Assembly: GCA_942486035.1 (NCBI GenBank)
Contig: CALNXK010000072.1
Span: 380,001 to 444,000 of the forward strand
Direction of reading: 5' to 3'
Length of the DNA stretch: 64,000 nucleotides
Source: Porites lobata
Lineage: Eukaryota > Cnidaria > Anthozoa > Scleractinia > Poritidae
Position 1 is the first letter of the stretch; every line of letters begins with the position of its first letter. The notes beneath the pieces are model-generated. The model worked only from the letters and a program-made list of their open reading frames with translations, was not told the DNA's origin and made no database searches. Both the position numbers and the translations under genes were made by a program. Shown here piece by piece: positions 24,392 through 34,540 of the stretch.

Positions 24392-25431
24392 TTGGGAAAA
24401 TACGGGGGAAGTCTTTTTTTCGAATTAACAGAAAGGATATTGATAAGCTAAAGATAGAAGACCCTTTTATCAAAGAAATTGTAGAAATTTGGTCTGACAC
24501 TTTCTTCGAGAGGAAAATAGTATCAAAAGATCATTTTCTATCTCTACCTCTGTTACAAAATTCATTAATAAGAATAAATAACGCACCAGTTTTCTGCAAT
24601 AATTGGCTTAACAAGGGTATAACAAAAGTTAAACATCTAATGGACGAGAATTCTCTCAACTTTTTTTCCCTCGACCATTTTCAGAACAGATATAACATTC
24701 GAGTAAAACCATTAATGTTTTTCGGAATCGTCTCAGCCGTGAAATCTTTACAACGACAAATCCCGAGAACACATCAGCAGTATGAAAGTCCTCTTAACAC
24801 ATTTCTCAAAGGCTAAAAATCATCTAGAATTGCTTACAAGCAACTAATAGCAAATAAAAGTGAAAAACCCACATCTTGTATAGACAAATGGCATAAAGAC
24901 ATCCACTCTTCAACCGATAAAAATGCTGACTGGAGAAACGTCTTTCAAGCAGCAAACACTTGTACAACGAGCTCAAAACTAATTGATTCTAATTTCAGAT
25001 TTTTACACAGACGTTTACCAACTAACAGCTATCTGCAAAAAATAGGAGTTAAAGAGGACGGAAAATGTACTTTTTGCCATGACGAGAAAGAGGATTTGGT
25101 GCATCTATTTTGGAAATGCCAAAAAACCAAAAATTTTTGGGATAATTTCTCGATATGGCTTCAGTCGTGCCAGATCCTCCAACCCGGCAGTTACTTAGAC
25201 ATGACTACCGCTTTGGGCCTAACGCCAGACAGCTCTTCCTTTAAGCTCCATATAAACTTCTGTTGTCTTATAGCTAAGAACTTTATCTGGATATGCAGAT
25301 CAAAAGAATGTTTCCCAATTCACAAGAATTTCTTGTTTTATCTGAGACATATATACCAATTAGAAAATAAGACACCGCGCAATACAAAAAAATGGAAACC
25401 TTTCTTTTCCTCGCTGGGTCTTGTCTCCTAA
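24392..25431 (+). pseudogene. LINE ORF2 C-terminal fragment, one in-frame stop
   Basis: Reading in the frame starting at 24391 gives 346 codons to the TAA at 25429-25431, interrupted only by TAA at 24814-24816 (codon 142). The endonuclease and most of the reverse transcriptase are missing through 5' truncation. Codons 1-141 cover the region after the RT domain, with a stretch of the form NNAPVFCNNWLNKGI that is typical of L1/Tx1-like ORF2 proteins. Codons 226-243 form a C-terminal zinc motif, CTFCHDEKEDLVHLFWKC, spaced C-x2-C-x8-H-x4-C, followed by a W-rich helix (KNFWDNF). This motif follows the RT region in L1-type ORF2 and is thought to help nucleic-acid binding. The fragment cannot encode an active element. 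A single stop without frameshifts suggests the insertion is young relative to the decay of the satellite. Confidence 0.9.
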
Positions 25432-25692
25432 CTCCAAAAACATAAATTAGTGCACCTACTATGAGTATTTATATTACTTTCACCACAAAGAAAGAAAAAA
25501 AAATGTAAAAATTAATTATAGATTATACTAAGTACAGTAATATATGGAATTACCATTGCTGTAACGTATTTTAATATTTGTAAGTATATTGCCATGTAAG
25601 TGTGTAAATTCGCTATTTGTTTTGTTTTTTCTTTTCTTTACTTTATTTATTCTGTGTAATTTTTATTTCTTTTCTGTGTGTGTATTACTTGC

Positions 25693-25698
25693 AATAAA
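25693..25698 (+). promoter_or_regulatory. AATAAA polyadenylation signal of the LINE
   Basis: AATAAA lies about 25 bp before the terminal A run (about 25721-25735), the usual spacing for the 3' end of a polyadenylated retrotransposon transcript. Confidence 0.75.
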
Positions 25699-25733
25699 AA
25701 ACAAATAATAATAAAAAATTAAAAAAAAAAAAA

Positions 25734-25749
25734 AAGTTATGGGAATTTT
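25734..25749 (+). repeat. LINE target-site duplication, right copy
   Basis: Exact copy of 24376-24391. Satellite continues directly with ggcaaggtcaccc, so removing the LINE plus one duplication restores an uninterrupted monomer. The first two A residues could equally belong to the poly(A) tail. Confidence 0.93.
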
Positions 25750-26036
25750 GGCAAGGTCACCCAAAACCCGCATTTTCTAAAAAAGTACAAAAGGGGGACC
25801 AAGAGAAATTTTTCAAAAATCGCCCAAAAAAGAGCCCTCGCTTGAAAGGCCCAAAAGCACTCTGGCGCAAATGGCATTTTGCTCTAATTACTATGCACTT
25901 AAACTGCAAAGACTGGAGAAGAATTAGGCGCAAACAGCGACTCCAAAAGTGTCCGAATGGGCAAGTTATGGCAATTATTGCAAGGTCACCCAAAACCCGC
26001 ATTTTCTGAAAAAGTGAAAAGGAAGGACCAAAAGCA
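25750..26036 (+). repeat. Satellite between LINE and TIR copy 7
   Basis: Just over one monomer in plus orientation. The last monomer has a deletion that joins ggaagg to accaaaagcac just before the transposon. The same deletion is present at about 48990, which links the two blocks. Confidence 0.94.
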
Positions 26037-26304
26037 CAGGGGCACCCAACGAGGATATAGTTCAAAACCACTTAACATAGCATTATTGAACGTATTTTAG
26101 TATTTAAACGGTAGATAAGACATATTTTTATCCCCTAGTGATCCGAAAATTATAGGGATCAAAACTTACCTTTTCGAAAATTTCAGCCCGGAAAAGGCTC
26201 CTGAAAATTCTAGGTGGCCTTCTTTAGAGTAAAAAAATGGTTTAAAATGGGTAATTATACCATTTTGTAGATGTTCGAAAATCCTAGGAGAGCCAGGCAA
26301 GCAA
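26037..26304 (+). mobile_element. TIR element copy 7, 3'-truncated
   Basis: The left end is intact. An internal deletion of about 40 bp joins atcccc-ta to gtgatcc, and the copy breaks off after ggcaagcaa, where satellite (atttttgcaagg) resumes. The right inverted repeat is lost. Copy 13 (49010-49277) has the same breaks. Confidence 0.85.
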
Positions 26305-27970
26305 ATTTTTGCAAGGTCACCCAACACCCGCATTTTCTGAAAAAGTGCAAAGGGGGCACCAAGATAAATTTATAAAAAAATCGCCCAAAACGTAGTCTTC
26401 GTTTGAAAGGCCCAAAAGCACTCTGGCGAGAAATTTTTCAAAACTTACCCAAAAACTAGCCCTCGCTTGAAAGGCCCAAAAGCACTCTGGCACAAATGGC
26501 ATTCTACTCTAATTAGTATGCACTTCTAGTGCAAAGAATGGAGAAGACTTTGGCCAAGAAAACGGCTCCAAAAGTTCCCGAATGGCCCAGTTATGGCAAT
26601 TTAAGCAAGGTCACCCAAAACCCGCAATTTCTGAAAAAGTGCAAAGGGGGCACCAAGATAAATTTATAAAAAAATCGCCCAAAACGTAGTCTTCGTTTGA
26701 AAGGCCAAAAAGCACTCTGGCGCAAATGGAATTATCTCCGAACTAGTATGCACTTAAAGTGCAAGGACTGGAGAAGATTTTCGCGCAAAAGGCGGAGCCA
26801 AAAGTGCCCCAATGGCCAAGTTATGGCAATTTTCGCAAGGTCACCCAAAACGTGCATTTTCTGAAAAAGTACAAAGGGGGGACCAAAGGAAATTTTTCAA
26901 AAATAGCCATCGTTGGAAAGGCAAAAAAGCACTCTAGCACAAAGAGCATTATCCTCTAATTAGTATGCACTTAAAGGGCAAAGACTAGAGAAGATTTTGG
27001 GGCAAAAAAGCGGCTCCAAAAGTGCCCGAATCGCCAAGTTATGGCAATTTTTCCAAGGTCACCCAAAACCCGCATTTTCTAAAAAAGTGCGAAGGGGGGA
27101 CCAAGGGAAATTTTTCAAAAATCGCCAAAAAAGTAGCCCTCGTTTAAAAGGCCCAACAGCACCCTGGCGCAAAGGGCATTATCCTCTTCTTAGTAACTTA
27201 GTAACCCTAACCCAAATTGGGACCAAGAGAAATGTTTCCAAAATCGCCCAAAAAGTAGCCCTCGCTTGAAAGGCCCCAAAGCACTCTGGCGCAAATGGCA
27301 TTCTACTCTAATTAGCATGCACTTCTAGTGCAGAGACTGGAGAACATTTTGCCGCAGGAAACGGCTCCTAAACTGCCCGAATGGCCCAGTTATGGCAATT
27401 TAAGCAAGGTCACAGAAAACCCGCATTTTCTGAAAAAGTGCAAAGGGGGGACCAAGGGAAATTTTTCAAAAATCGCCAAAAAAGTAGCCCTCGTTTAAAA
27501 GGCCCAACAGCACCCTGGCGCAAAGGGCATTATCCTATTCTTAGTATGCACTTAAGGTGCAAAGACTGAAAAAGATTTTGGCGCAAACAGCGGCTTTAAA
27601 AGTGCCCGAATGGCCAAGTTATGGAAATTTTCGCAAGGTCACCAAAAATCCGCATTTTCTAACAAAGTGCAAAGGGGGGACCAAAAGAAATTTGTCAAAA
27701 ATCGCCCAAAAAGTAGCCCTCGCTGAAAAGGCCCAAAAACACTCTGGCGCAAATGGCATTATCCTCTTCTTAGTTTGCACTTAAGGTGCAAAGACTGGAA
27801 AACATTTTGGTGCAAACAGCGGCTTTAAAAGTGCCCGAATGGCCAAGTTATGGCAATTTTCGCAAGGTCACCCAAAACCCGCATTTTCTGAAAAAATACA
27901 AAGGGGGGACCAAGGGAAATTTGTCAAAAATCGCCCAAAAAGTAGCCATCGTTCGAAAGGCCCAAAAGCA
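26305..27970 (+). repeat. Satellite block between TIR copies 7 and 8
   Basis: About seven monomers, some chimeric. One near 26420 joins ctctggcg to agaaatttttc. Another at 27195-27225 joins ttcttagta to cccaaattgggacc through a short filler that includes TAACCCTAACCC (27202-27213). Confidence 0.94.
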
Positions 27971-28367
27971 CAGGGAACCTAACGAGGATATAGTTCAAAA
28001 CCACTTAACATAGCATTGTTGAACGTATTTTAGTATTTGAACGGTAGATAAAGGCATATTTTTATCCCCTAAAAACTTTTCATCTGTTTGGATTTCCTAG
28101 CTGAATGTCTAGTGATCCGAAAATTATAGGGATCAAAACTTACCTTTTTGAAAATTTAAGCCCGGAAAAGGCTCCCGAAACTTCTAGGTGGCGTTTTTTA
28201 GGGTAAATATCCGTTAAAAACGACTAATTATACCATTTTGTAGATGTTCGAAAATCCTAGGAGAGGCAGGCAACCAAGAAATTTTACAACAAATGTTCCG
28301 AAAATTCTAGTTCTCAAATGGTCTTCCTAACAGATATTTTCCCGAAAATTGCCGTTGGGTGCCCCTG
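27971..28367 (+). mobile_element. TIR element copy 8 (397 bp)
   Basis: Full length, with a left end damaged at two to three positions (cagggaacctaacg) and a perfect right end. It corresponds to copy 14 at 50954. Confidence 0.84.
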
Positions 28368-31300
28368 AAAGCACTCTGGCGCAAATGGCATTATCCTGTA
28401 ATTAGTATGCACTTAAAGTGCAAAGACTGGAGAAGATTTAGGAGGAAACAGCGGCTACAAAAGTGCCCGAATGGCTAAGTTATGGCAATTTTCGCAAGGT
28501 CACCTAAAAGCCGCATTTTCTGAAAAAGTGCAAAGGGGGGACCAAGGGAAATTTTTCAAAAATAACCCAAAAAGTAGCCCTCGCTGAAAACGCCCAAAAG
28601 CACTTTGGCGCAAATGGCATTATCCTCTTATTAGTATGCACTTAAAGTGCAAAGACTGGAGAAGATTTAGGAGGAAACAGCGGCTACAAAAGTGCCCGAA
28701 TGGCCAAGTTATTGGAATTTTCGGAAGGTCACCCAAAACCTGCATTTTCAGAAAAAGTGCAAAGGGGAGACCAAGAGAAGTTTTTCAAAAATCGCCCAGA
28801 AAGTAGCCCTCGCTTTAATGGGCCAACAGCACTCTGGCGCAAATGTCATTATCCTCTAAATTGTATCCACTTATAATGCAAAGACTGAAGGTCACCCAAA
28901 ATTCGCATTTTGTGAAAAAGTGCAAAGGGGGGACCAAGAAAAATTTTTGAAAAATCACCCAAAAAGTAGCTCTCGTTTGAAAGGCCCACAAGCACTCTGG
29001 TGCAAATGGCATTATCCTCTAATTAGTTTGCTTATAAACTGCAGAGACCGGAGAAGATTTAGACGCAAACAGCGGCTCCAAAAAATGCCCGAATTGCCAA
29101 GTTATGGCAATTTTTGCAAGGTCACCCAAAAACCGCATTTTCTGAAAAAGTGCAAATAGGGGACCAAGGGAAATTTTTGAAAAATCGCCCAAAAAGGAGC
29201 CCTCGTTTGAAAGCCCAAAATCACTCTGGCGTAAATGGCATTATCCTCTAATTAGTATGCGTTTAGACTGCAAAAAGTGGAGAAGAATTAAGCGCAAACA
29301 GCGGCTCAAAAAGTGTCCGAATGGCCAGGTTATTGCAATTTTTACAAGGTCACCAGAAAGCCGCATTTTCTGAAAAAGTGTAAAGGGGGGAATAAGGGAA
29401 ATTTTTCAAAAACCGCCCAAAAAGTAGCCCTCGCTTGAAAGGCTCCAAAGCACTCTGGCGCAAATGGCATTCTACTCTAATTAGTATCCAGTTAAAGAGC
29501 AAAGACTGGAAAATATTTTGGCGCAAACAGCGGCTTTAAAAGTGCTTGAATGGCCAAGTTATGGAAATTTTCGCAAGGTCACCCAAAACCCGCATTTTCT
29601 AAAAAAGTGCAAAGGGGGGACCAAAAGAAATTTTTCAAAACTCGTTGAAAAAGTAGCCCTCACTTAAAAGGGCCAACAGCACCCTGGCGCAAATAGCATT
29701 ATCCTCTAATTAGTATGCTCTTAAAGTAAAAAGACTGCAGAAGATTTAAGCGCAAACAGGGGCTCAAAAAGTGCCCGAATGGCCAAGTTATGGCAATTTT
29801 CGGAAGGTCACCCAAAACCTGCATTTACAGAAAAAGTGCAAAGGGGAGACCAGAAAAGTTTTTAAAAAATCGCCAAGAAAGTAGCCCGCGCTTGAATGGG
29901 CCAAAAGCACTCTGGCGCAAATTGCATTCTACTCTATTTAGTATGCGCTTAAAGTGCAAAGACTGGAAAATATTTCGGCGCAAACGGCGGCTTTAAAAGT
30001 GCTTGAATGGCCAAGTTATGGAAATTTTCGCAAGGTCACACAAAACCCGCATTTTCTAAAAAAGTGCAAAGGGGGGACCAACAGAAATTTTTCAAAAATC
30101 GTTGAAAAAGTAGCCCTCGTTTAAAAGGGCCCACAGCATTCTGGCCGAAATGGCATTATCCTCTAATTAGTATGCACTTAAGGTGCAAAGACTGGAAAAA
30201 ATTTTGGCGCCTAAAACAGCTCCAAAAGTGCCCGATTGGCCAAGTTATGGCAATTTGAGCAAGGTCACCCAAAACCCGCATTTTCTGAAAAAGTGCAAAA
30301 GGGGGACCAAGGAAAATGTTTCAAAAGTCGCCCAAAAAGTAGCCCTCGCTTAAAAGGCCTAAAAGCACTCTGGCGCAAATGGCATTATCCTCTAATTAGT
30401 ATGCACTTATAGTGCAAAGACTAGAGAAGATTTTGGCCGAAAAGGCGGCTCCAAAAGTGCCCGAATGGCCAAGTTTTGGCAATTTTGGCAAGGTCATCCA
30501 AAACCCGCATTTTCTAAAAAAGTGCAAAGGGGGGACCAAAAGAAATTTTTCAAAAATCCTTGAAAAAGTAGCCCTCACTTAAAAGGGCCAACAGCACTCT
30601 GGCGCAAATAGCATTATCCTCTAATTATTATGCACTTAAAGTAAAAAGACTGGAGAACATTTAAGCGCAAACAGGGGCTCAAAAAGTGCCCGAATGGCCA
30701 ACTTATGGCAATTTTGGGAAGGTCACCCAAAACCTGCACTTTCAGAAAAAGTTCAAAGGGGAGACCAGAAAAGTTTTTCAAAAATCGCCAAGAAAGTAGC
30801 CCTCGCTTGAATGGGCCAAAAGCACTCTGGCACAAATGTCCTTATCCTGTAAATTGCACCCACTTATAATGCAAAGACTGGAGAAGATTTTGGCGCAAAA
30901 AGCAGCTCCAAAACTGCCCGAAAGGCCAAGTTATGGCAATTTTTGCAAAGTCACCCAAGACCGGCATTTTCTGAAAAAGTACAAAGGGGGGACGAAGGGA
31001 AAATTTTCACAAATCGCCCAAAAAGTAGCCCTCGTTTGAAAGGCCCAAAAGCACTCTGGCGCAAATAACATTATTCTTTATTTAGTATGCACTTGAAGTG
31101 GAAGGACTGGAGAAGATTTTGGCGAAAGAAGTGTATCCAAAAGTGCCCGAATGGCCATGTTATGGCAATTTAGGCAAGGTCACCCAAAACCCGCATTTTC
31201 TAAAAAAGTGCAAACGGGGGACCAAGGGGAAATTTTTTAAAAATCGCCCAAAAGTAGCCCTCGTTTGAAAGGCCCAAAAGCACTCTAGCGCAAATGGCAT

Positions 31301-31969
31301 TATCTTCTAATTAGTATGCACTTAATTTGCAAAGACTGCAGAAGATTTAGCCGCAAACAGCGGCTCCAAAAGTGCCCGAATGGCCAAGTTATGGCAGTTT
31401 TTAAAAGGTCACCCAAAACCCGCATTTTCTAAAAAAGTCCAAAGGGGGGACCAAGAAAAATTTGTCAAAAATCGACCAAAAAGTAGCCCTCGCTGAAAAG
31501 GCCCAAAAACACTCTGACGCAAATAGCATTATCCTCTAATTAGTATGCGCTTAAAGTGCAAAGAGTGGAAAAGATTTTGGCGTAAACAATGGCTTTCAAA
31601 GTGCCCGTATGGCCTAGTTATGGCAATTTCTGCAAAGTCACCCAAAACCCGCATTTTCTGAAAAAGTGCAAAGGGGGGACCAAGGGAAATTTTTCAAAAA
31701 TCGCCCAAAAAGTTTCCCTCGTTTGAAAGGCCCAAAAGCACTCTGGCGCAAAGGGTATTATCCTCTAATCAGTATGCTCTTAAACTGCAACGACTGGAGA
31801 AAAATTAGGCGCAAACAGCAGCTCCAAAAGTGCCCGTATGGCCTAGTTATGGGAATTTCTGCAAAGTCACCCAAAAGCCGCATTTTCTGAAAAAGTGCAA
31901 AGGGGGGACCAATGGAAATTTTTCACAAATCGCCCAGAAAGTAGCCCTCGTTTGAAAGGCCCAAAAGCA
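28368..31969 (+). repeat. Satellite block between TIR copies 8 and 9
   Basis: Plus-oriented monomers, some shortened. From about 29450 to 31100 the monomers carry aaaacctgcatttacag, cccgattggcc and ttttggccgaaaaggcgg variants. These also occur at 13600-16500, 35880-38300 and 62390-63660 (block H). Confidence 0.95.
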
Positions 31970-32367
31970 CAGGGGCACCCAACAAGGATATAGTCCAAAA
32001 CCACTTAACATAGCATTATTGAACGTATTCTAGTATTTAAACGGTACAGAAAGGCATATTTTTATCTCCTAAAAACTTTTCATCTGTTGGGATTTCCCAG
32101 CTGAAAGTCTAGTGATCCGAAAATTATAGGGATCAAAACTTACCTTTTCGAAAATTTCAGCCCGGAAAAGGCTTCCGAAAATTCCAGGTGGCCTTTTTTA
32201 GGGTAAATATCCGTTTAAAATGGCTAATTATACCATTTTGTAGATGTTCGAAAATCCAAGGAGAGGCAGGCAAGCAAGAAATTTTACAACAAATGTTCCG
32301 AAAATTTTAGTTCTCAAATGGTCTTCCTAACAAATATTTTTCCGAAAATTGCCGTTGGGTGCTCCTT
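31970..32367 (+). mobile_element. TIR element copy 9 (398 bp)
   Basis: Full length. The right end is gttgggtgctcctt, two changes from the inverted repeat. Shares variants (aacaaggatatagtcc, cccagctgaaag, aaatccaagg) with copies 15 and 18, the first element of each 4.6-kb unit. Confidence 0.85.
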
Positions 32368-33289
32368 AAAGCACTCTGGCGCAAATGGCATTATCCTCTA
32401 ATTAGTATGCGCTTAAAGTGCAAAGACTGGAGACGATTTAGGCGCAAACAGCGGCTCCAAAAGTGCCCGAATGGCCAAGTTATGGCCATTTTTGCAAGGT
32501 CACCCAAAAGCCGCATTTTCTGAAAAAGTGCAAAGGGGGGAACAAGGGAAATTTTTCAAAAATCGCCCAAAAAGTAGCCCTCGTTTGAAAAGCCAACAGC
32601 ACTCTGGCGCAAATGTCATTATCCTCTACATTGTATCCACTTGTAATGCGAAGACTGAAGAAGATTTTGGCACAAAAGGCGGCTCCAAATATGCCCGAAT
32701 GGCCAAGTTATGGAAATTTTGGCAAGGTCACCCAAAACCCGCATTTTCTAAAAAAAGAGCAAAGGAGGGACCAAGGGAAATTTGTCAAAAATCGCCCAAT
32801 AAGTAGCTCTCGCTGAAAAGGCCCAAAAGCACTCTGGCGCAAATAGCATTATCCTCTAATTAGTATGCACTTAAAGTAAAAAGACTGGAGAAGTTTTAAG
32901 CGCAAACAGGGGCTAAAAAAGTGCTCGAATGGCCAAGTTATAGCAATTTTCGAAAGGTCACCCAAAACCTGCATTTTCAGAAAAAGTGCAAAGGGGAGAC
33001 CATGAAAAGTTTTTCAAAAATCGCCAGGAAAGTAGCCCTCCCTTTAATGGGCAAAAGCACTCTGGCACAAATGTCCTTAGCCTCTAAATTGCATCCACTT
33101 ATAATGCAAAGACTGAAGACGATTTTGGCGCAAAACGCAGCTCCAAAACTTCCCGAAAGGCCAAGTTATGGCAATTTTTGGCCACTTCACCCAAAACCCG
33201 CATTTTCTGAAAAAGTGCAAAGGGGGGACCAAGGGAAATTTGTCAAAAATCGCCCAAAACGTAGCCCTCGTTTGAAAGACCCAAAAGCA
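32368..33289 (+). repeat. Satellite block between TIR copies 9 and 10
   Basis: Four monomers (922 bp). The equivalent blocks of copies B and C have five. Confidence 0.95.
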
Positions 33290-33678
33290 CAGGGGAACCC
33301 AACGAGGAATTAGTTCAAAACCACTTAACATAGCATTGTTGAACGTATTTTAGTATTTAAACGGTAGAGAAAGGCATAGTTTTATCCCCTAAAAACTTTT
33401 CATCTGTTCAGATTTCCTAGCTGAAAGTCTAGTGATCCGAAAATTATAGGGATCAAAACTTACCTTTCGAAAATTTCAGCCCGGAAAAGGCTCCCGAAAA
33501 TTCTAGGTGGCCTTTTTTGGGGTAAATATCCGTTTAAATCATACCATTTTGTAGATGTTCGAAAATCCGAGGAGAGGCAGGCAGGCAAAAAATTTTACAA
33601 AAAATGTTCCGAAAATTCTAGTTCTCAAATGGTCTTCCTAACAGATATTTTTCCGAAAACTGCCGTTGGGTGCCCCTG
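33290..33678 (+). mobile_element. TIR element copy 10 (389 bp)
   Basis: Left end caggggaacccaacg (one change), right end perfect. A 9-bp shortening (ccgtttaaatcatacc) distinguishes this subtype. Copies 16 and 19 share it. Confidence 0.85.
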
Positions 33679-34142
33679 AAAGCACTCTGGCGCAAATGGC
33701 ATTATCCTGTAATTAGTATGCACTTAAAGTGCAAAGACTGGAGAAGATTAAGGCGGAAACAGCGGCTCCAAAAGTGCCCGAATGGCCAAGTTACGGCAAT
33801 TTTCGCAAGGTCACCCAAAAGCCGCATTTTCTGAAAAAGTGCAAAGGGGGGACCAAGGGAAATTTTTCAAAAATCGCCCAAAAAGTAGCCGTCGCTGAAA
33901 AGGCCCAAAAACACTGTGACGCAAATGGCATTATCCTCTAATTAGTATGCACTTAAAGTGCAAAGACTAGAAAAGATTTTGGCGCAAACAGCGGCTTTAA
34001 AAGTGCCGGAATGGCCAGGTTTTGGAAATTTTTGCAAGGTCACCCAAAACCCGCATTTTCTGAAAAAGTGCAAAGGGGCGACCAAGGGAAATTTGTCAAA
34101 AATCACCCAAAAAGCAGCCCTCGTTTGAAAGGCCCAAAAGCA
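33679..34142 (+). repeat. Two satellite monomers between TIR copies 10 and 11
   Basis: 464 bp, two times 229 plus 6. The same two-monomer spacing separates the second and third TIR elements in copies B and C. Confidence 0.95.
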
Positions 34143-34540
34143 CAGGGGCACCCAACGAGGATATAGTTCAAAACTACTTAACATAGCATTGTTGAACGTA
34201 TTTTAGTATTTAAACGGTAGATAAAGGCATATTTTTATCCCCTAAAAACTATTCATCTGTTTGGATTTCCTAGCTGAAAGTCTAGTGATCCGAGAATTAT
34301 AGGGATCAAAACTTACCTTTTCGAAAATTTCAGCCCGGAAAAGGCTCCCGAGAATTCTAGGTGGCCTTTTTTAGGGTAAATATCCGTTTAAAGTGGCTAA
34401 TTATACCATTTTGTAGGTGTTCGAAAATCCTAGGAGAGGCAGGCAACCAAGAAATTTTACAACAAATGTTCCGAAAATTCAAGTTCTCAAATGGTCTTCT
34501 TAACAGATATTTTACCGAAAATTGCCGTTGGGTGCCCCTG
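34143..34540 (+). mobile_element. TIR element copy 11 (398 bp)
   Basis: Full length with both inverted repeats perfect. The subtype marks are gatccgagaattatag and cccgagaattctagg, shared with copies 17 and 20. Confidence 0.87.

Larger units (their letters stand above)
24392..25733 (+). mobile_element. 5'-truncated LINE, L1/Tx1-like
   Basis: A 1,342-bp non-LTR retrotransposon remnant inserted in the satellite in the same orientation. It holds the 3' part of ORF2, a stop at 25429-25431, an A/T-rich 3' UTR of about 300 bp, an AATAAA at 25693-25698 and a terminal A run. It is flanked by a perfect 16-bp target-site duplication. Truncation at the 5' end, poly(A) and a long duplication are the hallmarks of target-primed reverse transcription. 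The C-terminal CCHC motif and surrounding sequence fit the L1/Tx1 group; clade assignment is by recall of family features, not a search. It is the only copy in the window. Confidence 0.93.
25870..29400 (+). repeat. Higher-order block D, copy 1
   Basis: Recurs at 48843-52390 with an offset of 22,973 rising to about 22,983. Shared derived features in order: gcattttgctc, the truncated TIR element, the TAACCCTAACCC junction, a full TIR element, and a shortened monomer joining gactga to aggtcaccc. After 29400 the two copies continue into different sequence. Confidence 0.88.

Noticed and set aside
24392..25431. Functional reverse-transcriptase gene
   Set aside because: The 5' part, with the endonuclease and catalytic RT motifs, is absent and an in-frame TAA lies at 24814-24816.
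27202..27213. Interstitial telomere or chromosome fusion point
   Set aside because: Only two TAACCC units are present, and satellite of the same orientation continues on both sides.
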